Shown in pieces: positions 9,974 through 17,450 of a stretch of 64,000 bases of DNA. A model generated the notes under the pieces. It ran no database searches. It worked only from the letters and a program-made list of their open reading frames with translations, and had not been told where the DNA came from. This stretch comes from an uncultured Alphaproteobacteria bacterium (GTDB lineage Bacteria; Pseudomonadota; Alphaproteobacteria; RF32; CAG-239): assembly GCA_934271715.1 (NCBI GenBank), contig CAKQRZ010000006.1, positions 46,614 to 110,613 on the forward strand. Direction: 5' to 3'. A program made the translations under genes and the position numbers. The first letter of the stretch is position 1. Each line of letters begins with the position of its first letter.

Positions 9974-10042
9974 ATACCAAATGGTATGTATAAAACAAAA
10001 TTCAAAAACTTCAATATTTTTTTTATACATTCAGGTATGTAT
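9974..10042. promoter_or_regulatory. Two palindromic candidate TetR operators
   Basis: The 117-base gap before the tetR gene holds ATACC-AAAT-GGTAT (9974-9987) and ATACAT-TCAGGT-ATGTAT (10025-10042). Both share the GGTATGTAT half-site, and the second resembles the ATACAT/ATGTAT dyads bound by AcrR-type repressors. The position upstream of tetR fits autoregulation. Assignment to this TetR is inference. Confidence 0.6.
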
Positions 10043-10065
10043 ATTTATTAAAAACTTATTAAATT

Positions 10066-11115
10066 TTATTGCTGAACGGCCCACGAAGGCAATTGGCGTC
10101 CTCTCTTGTCCAGATTGCGCGGAGCGCTTACGGTTTCCGCCTTAGGCTCCGGCGCTGCTTCATCATCATCTGCAACCGCAGCCTGAGCATCCAGCTCGGT
10201 AGAAATACGGCGTTTCAGCGGAGTAATGGTCTGCCCCTCTTCTTCGCCGCCGTCATCATTATCAGCGACCTCCCACATTTCTTCATCCAAAACCGAAACT
10301 GAAGCCTGCAGAATACCCTGCAGAGATGTCTCAAACGCCTCATTATAAAATTGGATGCACACATCAAATGAAGCCGGATTTTTAGGATTTGCCGTTTTCT
10401 GCACATAAGCAGTCAGCGAACACATGCGGTTGCGAAAAGCCACCCAGCTGTCAAACATATCCATTAAGTTGCCGTTTTTAATATCCGGTCCGTTATTCCA
10501 TTTAGAAGTCCGATGATTTTCCATTACCGTTGCCAGATTATTTTTGATACGCTTGGTTGTAAATTCAATTTCTTCTTTCAGGCATTCATCAGCCGGTTTC
10601 TTTTCTTTTATACAGCCCTCATAGCCAAAATTGTGGTCCAGCTCCAAATAAGCATTGCCGCCGGAAACGTTCGGCAGCTGCTTTGGATAGCTGTTCGGAC
10701 TGAGTGTATATAAAAGCTGATTCAGATAGTCTTGATGGTTAAAATTTTGAAAAAGCGTGCAGGCAATTTTAGGATCTACTATCGGACCGGTATATTTAGC
10801 CGCCGCGGCATTCAAAGAGCAGATGCGGTTGCGGAACGCCGTCCAGCTTTCGTACATATCGCGCAGCATGTCGCGGTTAGCCTCAAAAGAACCGTTCCAA
10901 CCGATTAAGCGTTTATCCGCCAAAAGATTTTTATATAAAATTTTTATATCGCGCAAAGCCCGCTGGCTTTCGTCTTTAGCACAGGCATCCATGCCGCCGG
11001 AAAGCTGCACGCAGCGGTCAAACTCTTCATCATCCAAATAATCCGGATATACAAATTCATCAGCCTTTGCCTGCTGAGCGCCCAATAAAAACAGTAATAA
11101 CAACAAAATTTTCAT
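10066..11115 (-). CDS. Secreted protein with two LprI-like (DUF1311-like) repeats
   Basis: A 349-residue exported protein with a clear signal peptide (MKILLLLLFLLGAQQAKA, cleavage before DEF). Two tandem units of about 120 residues each contain the same core: DMYESWTAFRNRICSLNA and DMFDSWVAFRNRMCSLTA, each followed by a second Cys (IACTLFQNF, FDVCIQFYN). This W-x-x-F/Y-R-x-x-x-C pattern is that of lysozyme-inhibitor LprI-type domains (DUF1311). The C-terminal ~90 residues are acidic, low-complexity and probably disordered. AAAGG precedes the ATG. A lysozyme-inhibitor role is only a guess, though a GH24 lysozyme gene lies 1.2 kb away. Confidence 0.7.
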   Translation of the reverse strand: MKILLLLLFLLGAQQAKADEFVYPDYLDDEEFDRCVQLSGGMDACAKDESQRALRDIKILYKNLLADKRLIGWNGSFEANRDMLRDMYESWTAFRNRICSLNAAAAKYTGPIVDPKIACTLFQNFNHQDYLNQLLYTLSPNSYPKQLPNVSGGNAYLELDHNFGYEGCIKEKKPADECLKEEIEFTTKRIKNNLATVMENHRTSKWNNGPDIKNGNLMDMFDSWVAFRNRMCSLTAYVQKTANPKNPASFDVCIQFYNEAFETSLQGILQASVSVLDEEMWEVADNDDGGEEEGQTITPLKRRISTELDAQAAVADDDEAAPEPKAETVSAPRNLDKRGRQLPSWAVQQ

Positions 11116-11175
11116 CTAAAAAACCTTTCAGCTGTCTATATAATAATAAATTAGCGCAAAAAAGTAAAGACTATC

Positions 11176-11925
11176 TTAAATAATATCTTCAAAACCGCAG
11201 CCGGCGCGCAAAATTTTTTGAGCCTGTCCGCTGTAGCTGCCGTCGGCCGCATGCATTACAAACGGCGGCAGAATCCGGCACGGCGCCTTAGAATCTTTCT
11301 GCGCGGAAATTAAAATGCGCTTGGCATTTTGCCCAGCCTTGGAATAAACCGGCAGAATCCGCATATTTCCGGCTCGGCCTTGCAGAATATGGCAGATTTT
11401 CGGCAGAGCCTCGGCGCGGTTCACCATATAAATCTGCCCGAACGGCTTAGCCATTTTCAGGCAAAAATCCAGCCAATGCTGCAAATCAAAATCCGCATGG
11501 TTATGCGCCGCCGCCTTGCTTTTGTTCGGAGACGGCATATCGCTTTCGCTATAGGGCGGATTGCTTACCACCGCTTCAAAAGAACACGGCGTCAGGCTAT
11601 TGGCTTTGGTACCCAGACGGATGTCGGCATTTTGATATTTAAGATTTGCAAAACCGTTTTCCTGAGCGCTGAAATTGGAAAGTTCCGCCAGCTCCGGCTG
11701 CAATTCCAGCCCCAGAATCTGCGGGGACAATCCGGCATAGCGTTCATATAAGCACAATGAAACCGCTCCGGTTCCCGAACCGACATCCAAAATTTTTCCG
11801 CCGCGGAATCCGCTGACAAAAGCCGCCAGCAGCACCGCGTCTGAAGAAGCCCGATAGCCGTCAGCCGGTTGGAAAATTTTTACTTTTTTATCAAGCAAAT
11901 AGTCAGATGTATATTCCGGCAGCAT
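11176..11925 (-). CDS. tRNA1(Val) A37 N6-methyltransferase-like (TrmN6 family)
   Basis: SAM-dependent N6-adenine methyltransferase. Motif I is ILDVGSGTGAVSLCL (about residues 44-58), and the catalytic NPPY sits in VVSNPPYSESD (about residue 125), the signature of N6-adenine and TrmN6/YfiC-type enzymes. The N-terminal FQPADGYRASSDAVLLAAF is typical of TrmN6. The expected reaction is methylation of A37 of tRNA-Val. AAGGAAAG lies upstream of the ATG. It follows the ferredoxin gene but is separated from it by a terminator. Confidence 0.85.
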   Translation of the reverse strand: MLPEYTSDYLLDKKVKIFQPADGYRASSDAVLLAAFVSGFRGGKILDVGSGTGAVSLCLYERYAGLSPQILGLELQPELAELSNFSAQENGFANLKYQNADIRLGTKANSLTPCSFEAVVSNPPYSESDMPSPNKSKAAAHNHADFDLQHWLDFCLKMAKPFGQIYMVNRAEALPKICHILQGRAGNMRILPVYSKAGQNAKRILISAQKDSKAPCRILPPFVMHAADGSYSGQAQKILRAGCGFEDII

Positions 11926-11938
11926 AATCTTTCCTTAT

Positions 11939-11968
11939 ATAAAAAAACTCAGGAGGCAAACTCCTGAG
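11939..11968 (-). terminator. Rho-independent terminator after ferredoxin
   Basis: Perfect 8-bp stem CTCAGGAG/CTCCTGAG (11948-11955 and 11961-11968) with a 5-base loop, followed on the minus strand by a run of seven T. Confidence 0.9.
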
Positions 11969-11990
11969 CCGTATTTTTCAAACAATCAAA

Positions 11991-12230
11991 TCAGTCGTTT
12001 GCGTTAGGGCAAACTTTAGCCTGTTCGGCATTAAATTTGATAGCAGCTTCATCTGCTTCGGCATCGCTGCAAATAGCGCTTTGCGGGCATTCAGAAATGC
12101 AAACGCCGCAATCAATGCAGGTATCCGGATCAACAACATATTGTTCATCACTAACATGGAAAGCGCTTACCGGACAAACCGAAGCGCAAGTTCCGCATTT
12201 TACGCAGTTATTATTAACTACTGAAGGCAT
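11991..12230 (-). CDS. 2[4Fe-4S] ferredoxin
   Basis: A 79-residue electron carrier with two complete CxxCxxCxxxCP clusters: CVKCGTCASVCP and CIDCGVCISECP. Such ferredoxins serve low-potential electron transfer, for example with hydrogenases or pyruvate:ferredoxin oxidoreductase, which fits the hydF gene at 40.8 kb. The C-terminal ~30 residues extend beyond the minimal clostridial type. AGGAGAT stands 7 bases before the ATG and a strong terminator follows, so it is a single-gene unit. Confidence 0.93.
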   Translation of the reverse strand: MPSVVNNNCVKCGTCASVCPVSAFHVSDEQYVVDPDTCIDCGVCISECPQSAICSDAEADEAAIKFNAEQAKVCPNAND

Positions 12231-12302
12231 ATTTTAATCTCCTAAAAATTTTATATCAGCAACACACAATCTAAAGCATTTCTTGATAAAAGCAAGTATT
12301 TT

Positions 12303-14108
12303 TTAGCCGCCGCGCACATTTTTATTTTGGCGGACCGCCGCGGCCATATAGTTATCACGCGTTCCGGACGGCTGCTTAAACAAGTCCGGAGCATAGTAAT
12401 ACGGCGGCATAATATTGGCGACACATTGTTCATTAGGCTTGGCCCGCAAAGTTTCCAACGCACCTTTAATAGCTTCGGCATCCTCTGTAAACTGCGGCAT
12501 GCTGTTTTTCATTTTATAATCCGGACGGGTTTTATAGCGTCTGACTTTTTTCTTGCGCCCTTTGACAATTTCGGTCGTGACAACCGGCGTTTTTTTCATT
12601 TTTACAGAACCATCGGCATTGACCTTGCATTTTAAGCATTGATCCAAAGTCAAGTTATAGCAGGAAGACGGCTTAAATGATTTCACCTCGCTCGGCTTCA
12701 GATGACCGTTAAGCAGCAAATGCACTACAAACAAACGCTTAGAGATTCCGCCGTCAACATTCCAAAGCGCCATGCATTGACTCAGATATTTATTGGATTT
12801 CTGCGCATTCAAAGCCTCCAAAAATTTAGAATCGTCAAACCGATTGGCAGTTACAAAAGCAAAATTCTTGGTTGCCAGCATCTGCTTTTTATCAAGCTTA
12901 ACTTTAACCAGTCCCAAGATTTTCGGCAGAATAAAAAAGTTGGCCATTCTTTCCACCTGCTGCATTCCCTGCATTTCGGTAGTGGTTTGCCCATTCTGCA
13001 CATAAACGGACTTTCGGCCGTCGGCGCCGATTTTTTCCCACGGCAGCCCTTTTTCATCCAAATAATTGGTGCAGCCGTAGCCGATAGTCAAAAAGCCTTT
13101 GCCGTCATCATAGGCAGAAGCGTGGAAGTTTTCGGCAAACGCCACAAAAATATTAAACTCGCTTTCAGTTTTTATAAACATATTCAGATTATGGCGCTGC
13201 ACATCGCTGAGCTGCTCTTTACCCAAACCGCGTTCGCTTAAGAACTGCTGCACGTTTTTATCCAGAGCCTCAAAGCCGGTTTTGCTTTTAGCGCTGCGGA
13301 CGGCAGCCGGTTTAGGGGAAGAATATTCGGTAATGGCATGCGACACGCTTTTTATCATTTTAGTCGGAACCATGCTGGCTTCCGCTGTGTTTTCTTTTTT
13401 ATCTTTCGGAGCCGACGACTTGTAAATTCCCAGCGTCAAAAGACCGGCAATGGTCGTTGCACCAAAAGCCAGCTGGATTTTGCTGCGGTTTTTATTCCAA
13501 ACTCTTTTTACCTGTTCCAGACGCTTTAGATATTTTTGGCTTATCTTTTGGAAAACCGGCACAGACAGACGCTGCAAGAATCCTGATATTTTCGGGCTTT
13601 TCTGCTTTACCATATCTTCCAGCTTAGCGGCCGAAACCATGGTTTTATCCTGATACTTTTGCAGCAGATATTCATTATATTCGGCATCCAAGCTCTTAAC
13701 GCTGCCGCAGTCAACTTTAACATAGCGCTTTTGCTCCGGCTTATTTTTATTTAAGGCCATAGTCAAGCGAATCGCCTTATTATAACGCTTGTATATTTCA
13801 TCGGCGATTTTAAGCTGAGCTTCCTGCTTTTGCATATTGCGCAGACGGTAAGGAGTTACAATAACTCGGTCGGCAAACCTCAGAGTCGGAATTTTGCGAT
13901 AGCCGTTATCACTATATTTTGCAATTTCCTGAGATTGAGAATTTAAGTATTTACTAAACAGGGCTTTTTCAAAATTCTCGCAGTTTTCGGTTGGATTCGC
14001 ATAAGCATACGGAACAATGAAGTCATATTTTCCTACTGAAATTTTAATCGGATTAAGTCTGCTGTTTTTGTATTCCTGCAATAAATAGTATTCATATTCT
14101 TGTTTCAT
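12303..14108 (-). CDS. Membrane-anchored GH24 (phage-type) lysozyme
   Basis: A 601-residue protein of unusual design. The first ~210 residues are hydrophilic, basic and of unknown type, so probably cytoplasmic. One membrane helix follows (IQLAFGATTIAGLLTLGIY, about residues 213-231) and then a periplasmic part with a muramidase domain. In FAENFHASAYDDGKGFLTIGYG the spacing of Glu, Asp and Thr (E-8-D-5-T) is exactly that of the catalytic triad of T4-type GH24 lysozymes. The domain continues through about residue 500, and a basic linker (GRKKKVRRYKTR) and C-terminal tail follow. No holin or phage genes are nearby, so a role in the cell's own wall remodelling is more likely than lysis. GGAG precedes the ATG. 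Confidence 0.8.
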   Translation of the reverse strand: MKQEYEYYLLQEYKNSRLNPIKISVGKYDFIVPYAYANPTENCENFEKALFSKYLNSQSQEIAKYSDNGYRKIPTLRFADRVIVTPYRLRNMQKQEAQLKIADEIYKRYNKAIRLTMALNKNKPEQKRYVKVDCGSVKSLDAEYNEYLLQKYQDKTMVSAAKLEDMVKQKSPKISGFLQRLSVPVFQKISQKYLKRLEQVKRVWNKNRSKIQLAFGATTIAGLLTLGIYKSSAPKDKKENTAEASMVPTKMIKSVSHAITEYSSPKPAAVRSAKSKTGFEALDKNVQQFLSERGLGKEQLSDVQRHNLNMFIKTESEFNIFVAFAENFHASAYDDGKGFLTIGYGCTNYLDEKGLPWEKIGADGRKSVYVQNGQTTTEMQGMQQVERMANFFILPKILGLVKVKLDKKQMLATKNFAFVTANRFDDSKFLEALNAQKSNKYLSQCMALWNVDGGISKRLFVVHLLLNGHLKPSEVKSFKPSSCYNLTLDQCLKCKVNADGSVKMKKTPVVTTEIVKGRKKKVRRYKTRPDYKMKNSMPQFTEDAEAIKGALETLRAKPNEQCVANIMPPYYYAPDLFKQPSGTRDNYMAAAVRQNKNVRGG

Positions 14109-14164
14109 ACTGTTTTCTCCGCTGTTTGAAGTCAGTATAAAACAAGATTTTTCAAAAGTCTAGC

Positions 14165-14182
14165 CTATTTTAGACAAAATAG
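14165..14182. promoter_or_regulatory. Palindrome between lysozyme gene and trxB
   Basis: CTATTTT-AGAC-AAAATAG, a perfect 7-bp inverted repeat in the divergent spacer of the lysozyme gene and trxB; the half CTATTTTG recurs at about 14219. It could be an operator; no regulator is identified. Confidence 0.35.
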
Positions 14183-14247
14183 ATATTATTATCAGACTTG
14201 GAATATATCAAAACAATGCCTATTTTGTAAGGTCAGGGAGTTAAAAT

Positions 14248-15180
14248 ATGGCAGAATATAAAGCAGATGTACTGATTATCGGCTCCGGACCGGCCGGATA
14301 CACGGCTGGAATATACGCCTCAAGAGCCGGACTTAAGGCGCTAATCGTAACCGGCAAAGAAACGGGCGGGCAGCTGATTCTTTCCAGCGAAGTAGACAAC
14401 TATCCGGGGTTTGTGGAAACCCTGACCGGCTTTGAGCTGATGGGGAAAATGCGGCAGCAGGCCGAAAGTCGCGGCGTGCAGATGCAAGAGGACATAATTT
14501 CAGAGGTAGATTTTTTTGACCATCCGTTTACCTGCAGCTCCACCGCCGGAAATTCCTACCAATCTAAAGCCATTATCATAGCCACCGGCTCTTCGGTAAA
14601 TTGGCTGGGGCTGCCGAGCGAGCAAAAATATATGGGACACGGCGTTTCCTCCTGCGCCACCTGCGACGGCTTCTTTTACCGCGGCAAAGAAGTAGCCGTA
14701 GTCGGCGGCGGCAACACGGCGGCGGAAGAAGCGCTTTATCTTTCGGCTTTTACAGACAAAGTTTATTTAATCCACCGCCGCCATTCTATGCGGGCTGATA
14801 CGGTTTTGCAGCAGCGATTGCTGCAGAACCGCAAAATTGTATTGGTTTGGAATAATGTAATAGAAGAAGTGCTGGGAACCGACGAGCCGCCGGCTGTAAC
14901 CGGTTTGAAAATCCGTAACGTTAAAACGGATATGCAAAAAACGCTGCATGTTTCCGGCTTGTTTGTGGCTATAGGGCATCATCCCAATACTGAGCTGTTC
15001 CGCAATTACCTAAACCTTACACCGGGCGGTTACATTGCTACTGCTGCCAACGGCTGCCATACCAATATTAAAGGCGTGTTTGCCGCCGGAGACGTCTGCG
15101 AGCCAGAGCATCATCAAGCGGTGATTGCCGCCGGTTCCGGAGCTAAAGCCGCCCTTGAAGCCATAAAGTTTTTGCGGTAA
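14248..15180 (+). CDS. trxB: Thioredoxin reductase
   Basis: FAD/NADPH-dependent reduction of thioredoxin. The N-terminal FAD site is IIGSGPAGYTAGIYASRAG, the redox-active disulfide is CATCDGFFYRG, the NADPH site is VAVVGGGNTAAEEALYL and the C-terminal FAD block is GVFAAGDVCEPEHHQAVIAAGSGAKAA. The length of 310 residues is typical. AGGGAG lies 9 bases before the ATG. Its stop is 8 bases from the convergent pilin-like gene. Confidence 0.96.
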   Translation: MAEYKADVLIIGSGPAGYTAGIYASRAGLKALIVTGKETGGQLILSSEVDNYPGFVETLTGFELMGKMRQQAESRGVQMQEDIISEVDFFDHPFTCSSTAGNSYQSKAIIIATGSSVNWLGLPSEQKYMGHGVSSCATCDGFFYRGKEVAVVGGGNTAAEEALYLSAFTDKVYLIHRRHSMRADTVLQQRLLQNRKIVLVWNNVIEEVLGTDEPPAVTGLKIRNVKTDMQKTLHVSGLFVAIGHHPNTELFRNYLNLTPGGYIATAANGCHTNIKGVFAAGDVCEPEHHQAVIAAGSGAKAALEAIKFLR

Positions 15181-15187
15181 GACTGTA

Positions 15188-15946
15188 TTATACCAAGTCA
15201 AGATACAAAACAAATGAGCATGTCTCCGTAGCACAGGTTTTGCAAAACGCATCCAACTGCACCGGTGTCAGATTATAAAAACACCGGCGCGAGCCTTTGC
15301 ATTGTTTTTTACCCCAAATTACATTGCTGACTTCATAACCTGTTGCGCTGTCTGCCCTATTTCTCATCTGTAAGTTGTCAATATTCTCGTCAAACTCAGC
15401 TATCGCTTTCACTAAATTGCGGCATTGACTTTCGGTTCCTTTATTAAAAGCTGAACCGCTGTAATTCAACACAATGCCAAAATAGCATTCCGGAGCAGAG
15501 CAGCGCACCCATGTTCCGTCACTTTTCAAGCATGAGCCTAAACCATAAAAAGAAGAAAAAGTGTTGCCATAAACATCATGCAGCCGGTTTTCATCTAAGC
15601 TCATGCCGGCAGGAATCCTGTCTAAATCGTTCAGTATGGCAATAACTGACCAATGCCCCTGCGGATTTTGTTTAACCATATCCGCCATATCTTTTTGAAT
15701 TTCTATGGTATTGTAAAGCAGCATACTTATCTGCTGCATCTGCTTATTGTCCTTAAACATCCCCATGGCTTTACTATAACCTGCAATCCCGCCGACAGAT
15801 AATACGCCGATAATAGCAAGAACTCCAAGCATTTCTATCATGGAACGCCCCTCGCTGCTGGCGTCATTGCAAGAAATGTAACGACGAAGCAATCCATTAC
15901 CCTCGCCCCTATTCTTTCCTCTTAAAAAATTCATACTCTCCAACAT
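15188..15946 (-). CDS. Type IV prepilin-like protein, leader type 2 (in frame)
   Basis: Prepilin-like protein with cleavage motif G-RSMIE (Gly at -1, Glu at +5) and the hydrophobic helix MLGVLAIIGVLSVGGIAGY. The leader before the cleavage site is 33 residues (MLESMNFLRGK...) and contains an in-frame copy of a REP-like repeat (15862-15894). The body is ~215 residues with a C-terminal Cys cluster (CKGSRRC, FCKTCATETC) shared with the other pilin paralogs in the window. AGGAGA precedes the ATG. No CT tract is present, so unlike four of its paralogs this gene is readable as it stands. The upstream spacer has the conserved AACGACCGTT/TTTTTACACA boxes. Confidence 0.82.
   Translation of the reverse strand: MLESMNFLRGKNRGEGNGLLRRYISCNDASSEGRSMIEMLGVLAIIGVLSVGGIAGYSKAMGMFKDNKQMQQISMLLYNTIEIQKDMADMVKQNPQGHWSVIAILNDLDRIPAGMSLDENRLHDVYGNTFSSFYGLGSCLKSDGTWVRCSAPECYFGIVLNYSGSAFNKGTESQCRNLVKAIAEFDENIDNLQMRNRADSATGYEVSNVIWGKKQCKGSRRCFYNLTPVQLDAFCKTCATETCSFVLYLDLV
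15862..15894 (-). repeat. REP-like element (type A) inside pilin leader
   Basis: The sequence GATTGCTTCGTCGTTACA..TTGCAATGAC on the minus strand is a variant of the element found at 17612, 25165 and 36694. It is translated in frame (LLRRYISCND) within the part before the prepilin cleavage site. Confidence 0.75.
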
Positions 15947-15962
15947 CTTATTTCTCCTATTA

Positions 15963-15995
15963 TGTGTAAAAAAAACGACCGTTATTTTTACACAC
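15963..15995. repeat. Conserved intergenic box, left copy
   Basis: TGTGTA8 then CGACCGTT and ATTTTTACACAC: a hairpin-like unit (GTGTAAAAA/TTTTTACAC) around the near-palindrome AACGACCGTT. An almost identical copy is at 24530-24562, in both cases just upstream of a gene with the ML-S-FLRGK leader. Confidence 0.7.
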
Positions 15996-16102
15996 TCTAA
16001 ACAAGATGTTGAAAACTCTCTTAAATAGGCAAAAAATATCGCAAATATAAAAAGTTATTGCAAATTCTGGCAACCTTTGCTAGACTATAAAAAACAACTT
16101 AA

Positions 16103-16139
16103 AAACTGTCCATTTTAAACGGTCGTTTTTTTTACACAC
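16103..16139. repeat. Conserved intergenic box, right copy
   Basis: AAACTGTCCATTTTAAACGG followed by TCG, T8 and ACACAC. The core is the inverse of the box at 15963. Further copies stand at 24672-24704 and 36396-36432. The spacer between the two boxes (15996-16102) is AT-rich with no gene visible. Confidence 0.7.
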
Positions 16140-16209
16140 TTTTCGACATTCCAAAGCTTTGATTTTACTAAACTAAAATTATCTTTGATTGAATGCCTAA
16201 CTATTAAAG

Positions 16210-17298
16210 CTATTCCGTCAATAATTTTTCATATTGTTCCGACAAGCAATAGGTACGGTTTTTCTTTGCCTTATTCGCCATTTTTAAGAATTCGGCTTCA
16301 ACCCATTTATTTAGCAGCAGCCTTGCCGATTGTGAGGACAAGCCTAAATATTGCCCAGCTTGATTAGAGGTAATTTCTTTATACTCAGTAAATAATTCAA
16401 GAATTTTCCGCTGTTTGATATCAAGATTTCTCAACATCGGCACTATATCTGCCGTTGTCTTATTATTTTGTTCGGCGGATGCTTTAATATCTATATTAGC
16501 AAAGGCTTCTGATACGCCTTTTATAAAATATTCCAGCCAAGAAGTTATATCTGCATTATTACGTCCATAATAATAATTATGATGCGGATGAGTCACTAAT
16601 GCGTTATAATAATCTTGCAAATTCTTAGCATAATATTCTTCAAGCGAATAAATGCCTTTTAACCCATATCCGTATTTCCGCATTAAATAGCTTGTGACTA
16701 ACCGGGCTGTTCGTCCGTTGCCGTCATAATATGGGTGTATCGTCACAAATTGATAGTGAAAAAGTCCGGCTATAATCGGTATCGGCAGGATATCTGCATT
16801 ATTCTTTACCCATTTTACCAAATCTTTCATTAGACTCGGAACATCTTTGGCTTCGGGCGGCAAATATATCATTGCCCCATCAGAACTGTCATATATTACA
16901 TTCTGCCCGTCACGATAAGGAATAGTCTTTTTCTGGTTTTCTATAATTGTATGTATTTTCTGGATAAAACTTTCAGAGAACGGTTCATTTATTTCTAAAT
17001 ATTTTTCCATATAGTTAATTGCTGCATAATACGCTTTCACTTCCTTTTCATCATGTCCTTGATAATCATTTGCAGATTTACTGCCGGAATATAATGCGGT
17101 TTCAACCTGCTTAAAAGAAAGATTATTGCCTTCAATTTGCGTAGAATAATGAGTTTGGGCAACTTTAGCCGATTTATGCAATGAAGATAAAATAACCGGA
17201 GACAGCCGCTTATCCTCAAAACCATTCTTAACCACTTCAATTTTTGTAAGATTAGAAAGAATATTTTTAGTAATTGTATATTTAGGCATCCAGCTCAT
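16210..17298 (-). CDS. Fic domain protein (probable AMPylator), class II
   Basis: A 362-residue Fic protein. The catalytic motif HPYYDGNGRTARL (matching HPFxxGNGRxxR) is near the middle. An N-terminal inhibitory motif S-T-Q-I-E-G-N fits the [S/T]xxxE[G/N] helix of class II Fic proteins, where the Glu blocks productive ATP binding. The C-terminal ~80 residues contain a winged-helix-like stretch (TSNQAGQYLGLSSQSARLLLNKWVEAEFL). Fic enzymes transfer AMP from ATP to Ser/Thr/Tyr of target proteins. The start is set at MSWMPKY because CGGAGA lies 8 bases upstream; a longer frame reaches 17352. No antitoxin gene is adjacent. It lies between two pilin loci. Confidence 0.9.
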   Translation of the reverse strand: MSWMPKYTITKNILSNLTKIEVVKNGFEDKRLSPVILSSLHKSAKVAQTHYSTQIEGNNLSFKQVETALYSGSKSANDYQGHDEKEVKAYYAAINYMEKYLEINEPFSESFIQKIHTIIENQKKTIPYRDGQNVIYDSSDGAMIYLPPEAKDVPSLMKDLVKWVKNNADILPIPIIAGLFHYQFVTIHPYYDGNGRTARLVTSYLMRKYGYGLKGIYSLEEYYAKNLQDYYNALVTHPHHNYYYGRNNADITSWLEYFIKGVSEAFANIDIKASAEQNNKTTADIVPMLRNLDIKQRKILELFTEYKEITSNQAGQYLGLSSQSARLLLNKWVEAEFLKMANKAKKNRTYCLSEQYEKLLTE

Positions 17299-17386
17299 CT
17301 GCAGTCTCCGATAGTTTATGATTATAATATGATTAAATAACGAATAAATCAATAATAATTTAAGTTTATCTGAAATATTTTTACAT

Positions 17387-17414
17387 TTGACTTATTGCTA
17401 CATTAGCCTATAAT
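17387..17414 (+). promoter_or_regulatory. Sigma70 promoter of pilin locus A
   Basis: TTGACT, 16-base spacer, TATAAT, 36 bases before the ATG at 17451. The same TTGACTTAT start and 16-base spacing recur at the other three CT-tract loci. Confidence 0.8.
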
Positions 17415-17450
17415 AGTAATATCAATTAACCTAAAAATGAGGAAAGAAAG

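Noticed and set aside
12702..13241. 179-codon plus-strand ORF
   Set aside because: Antisense shadow of the lysozyme gene.
15963..16139. Insertion sequence ends around 15963-16139
   Set aside because: The boxes are inverted but enclose only ~110 bases with no transposase; kept as a conserved box, not as an element.
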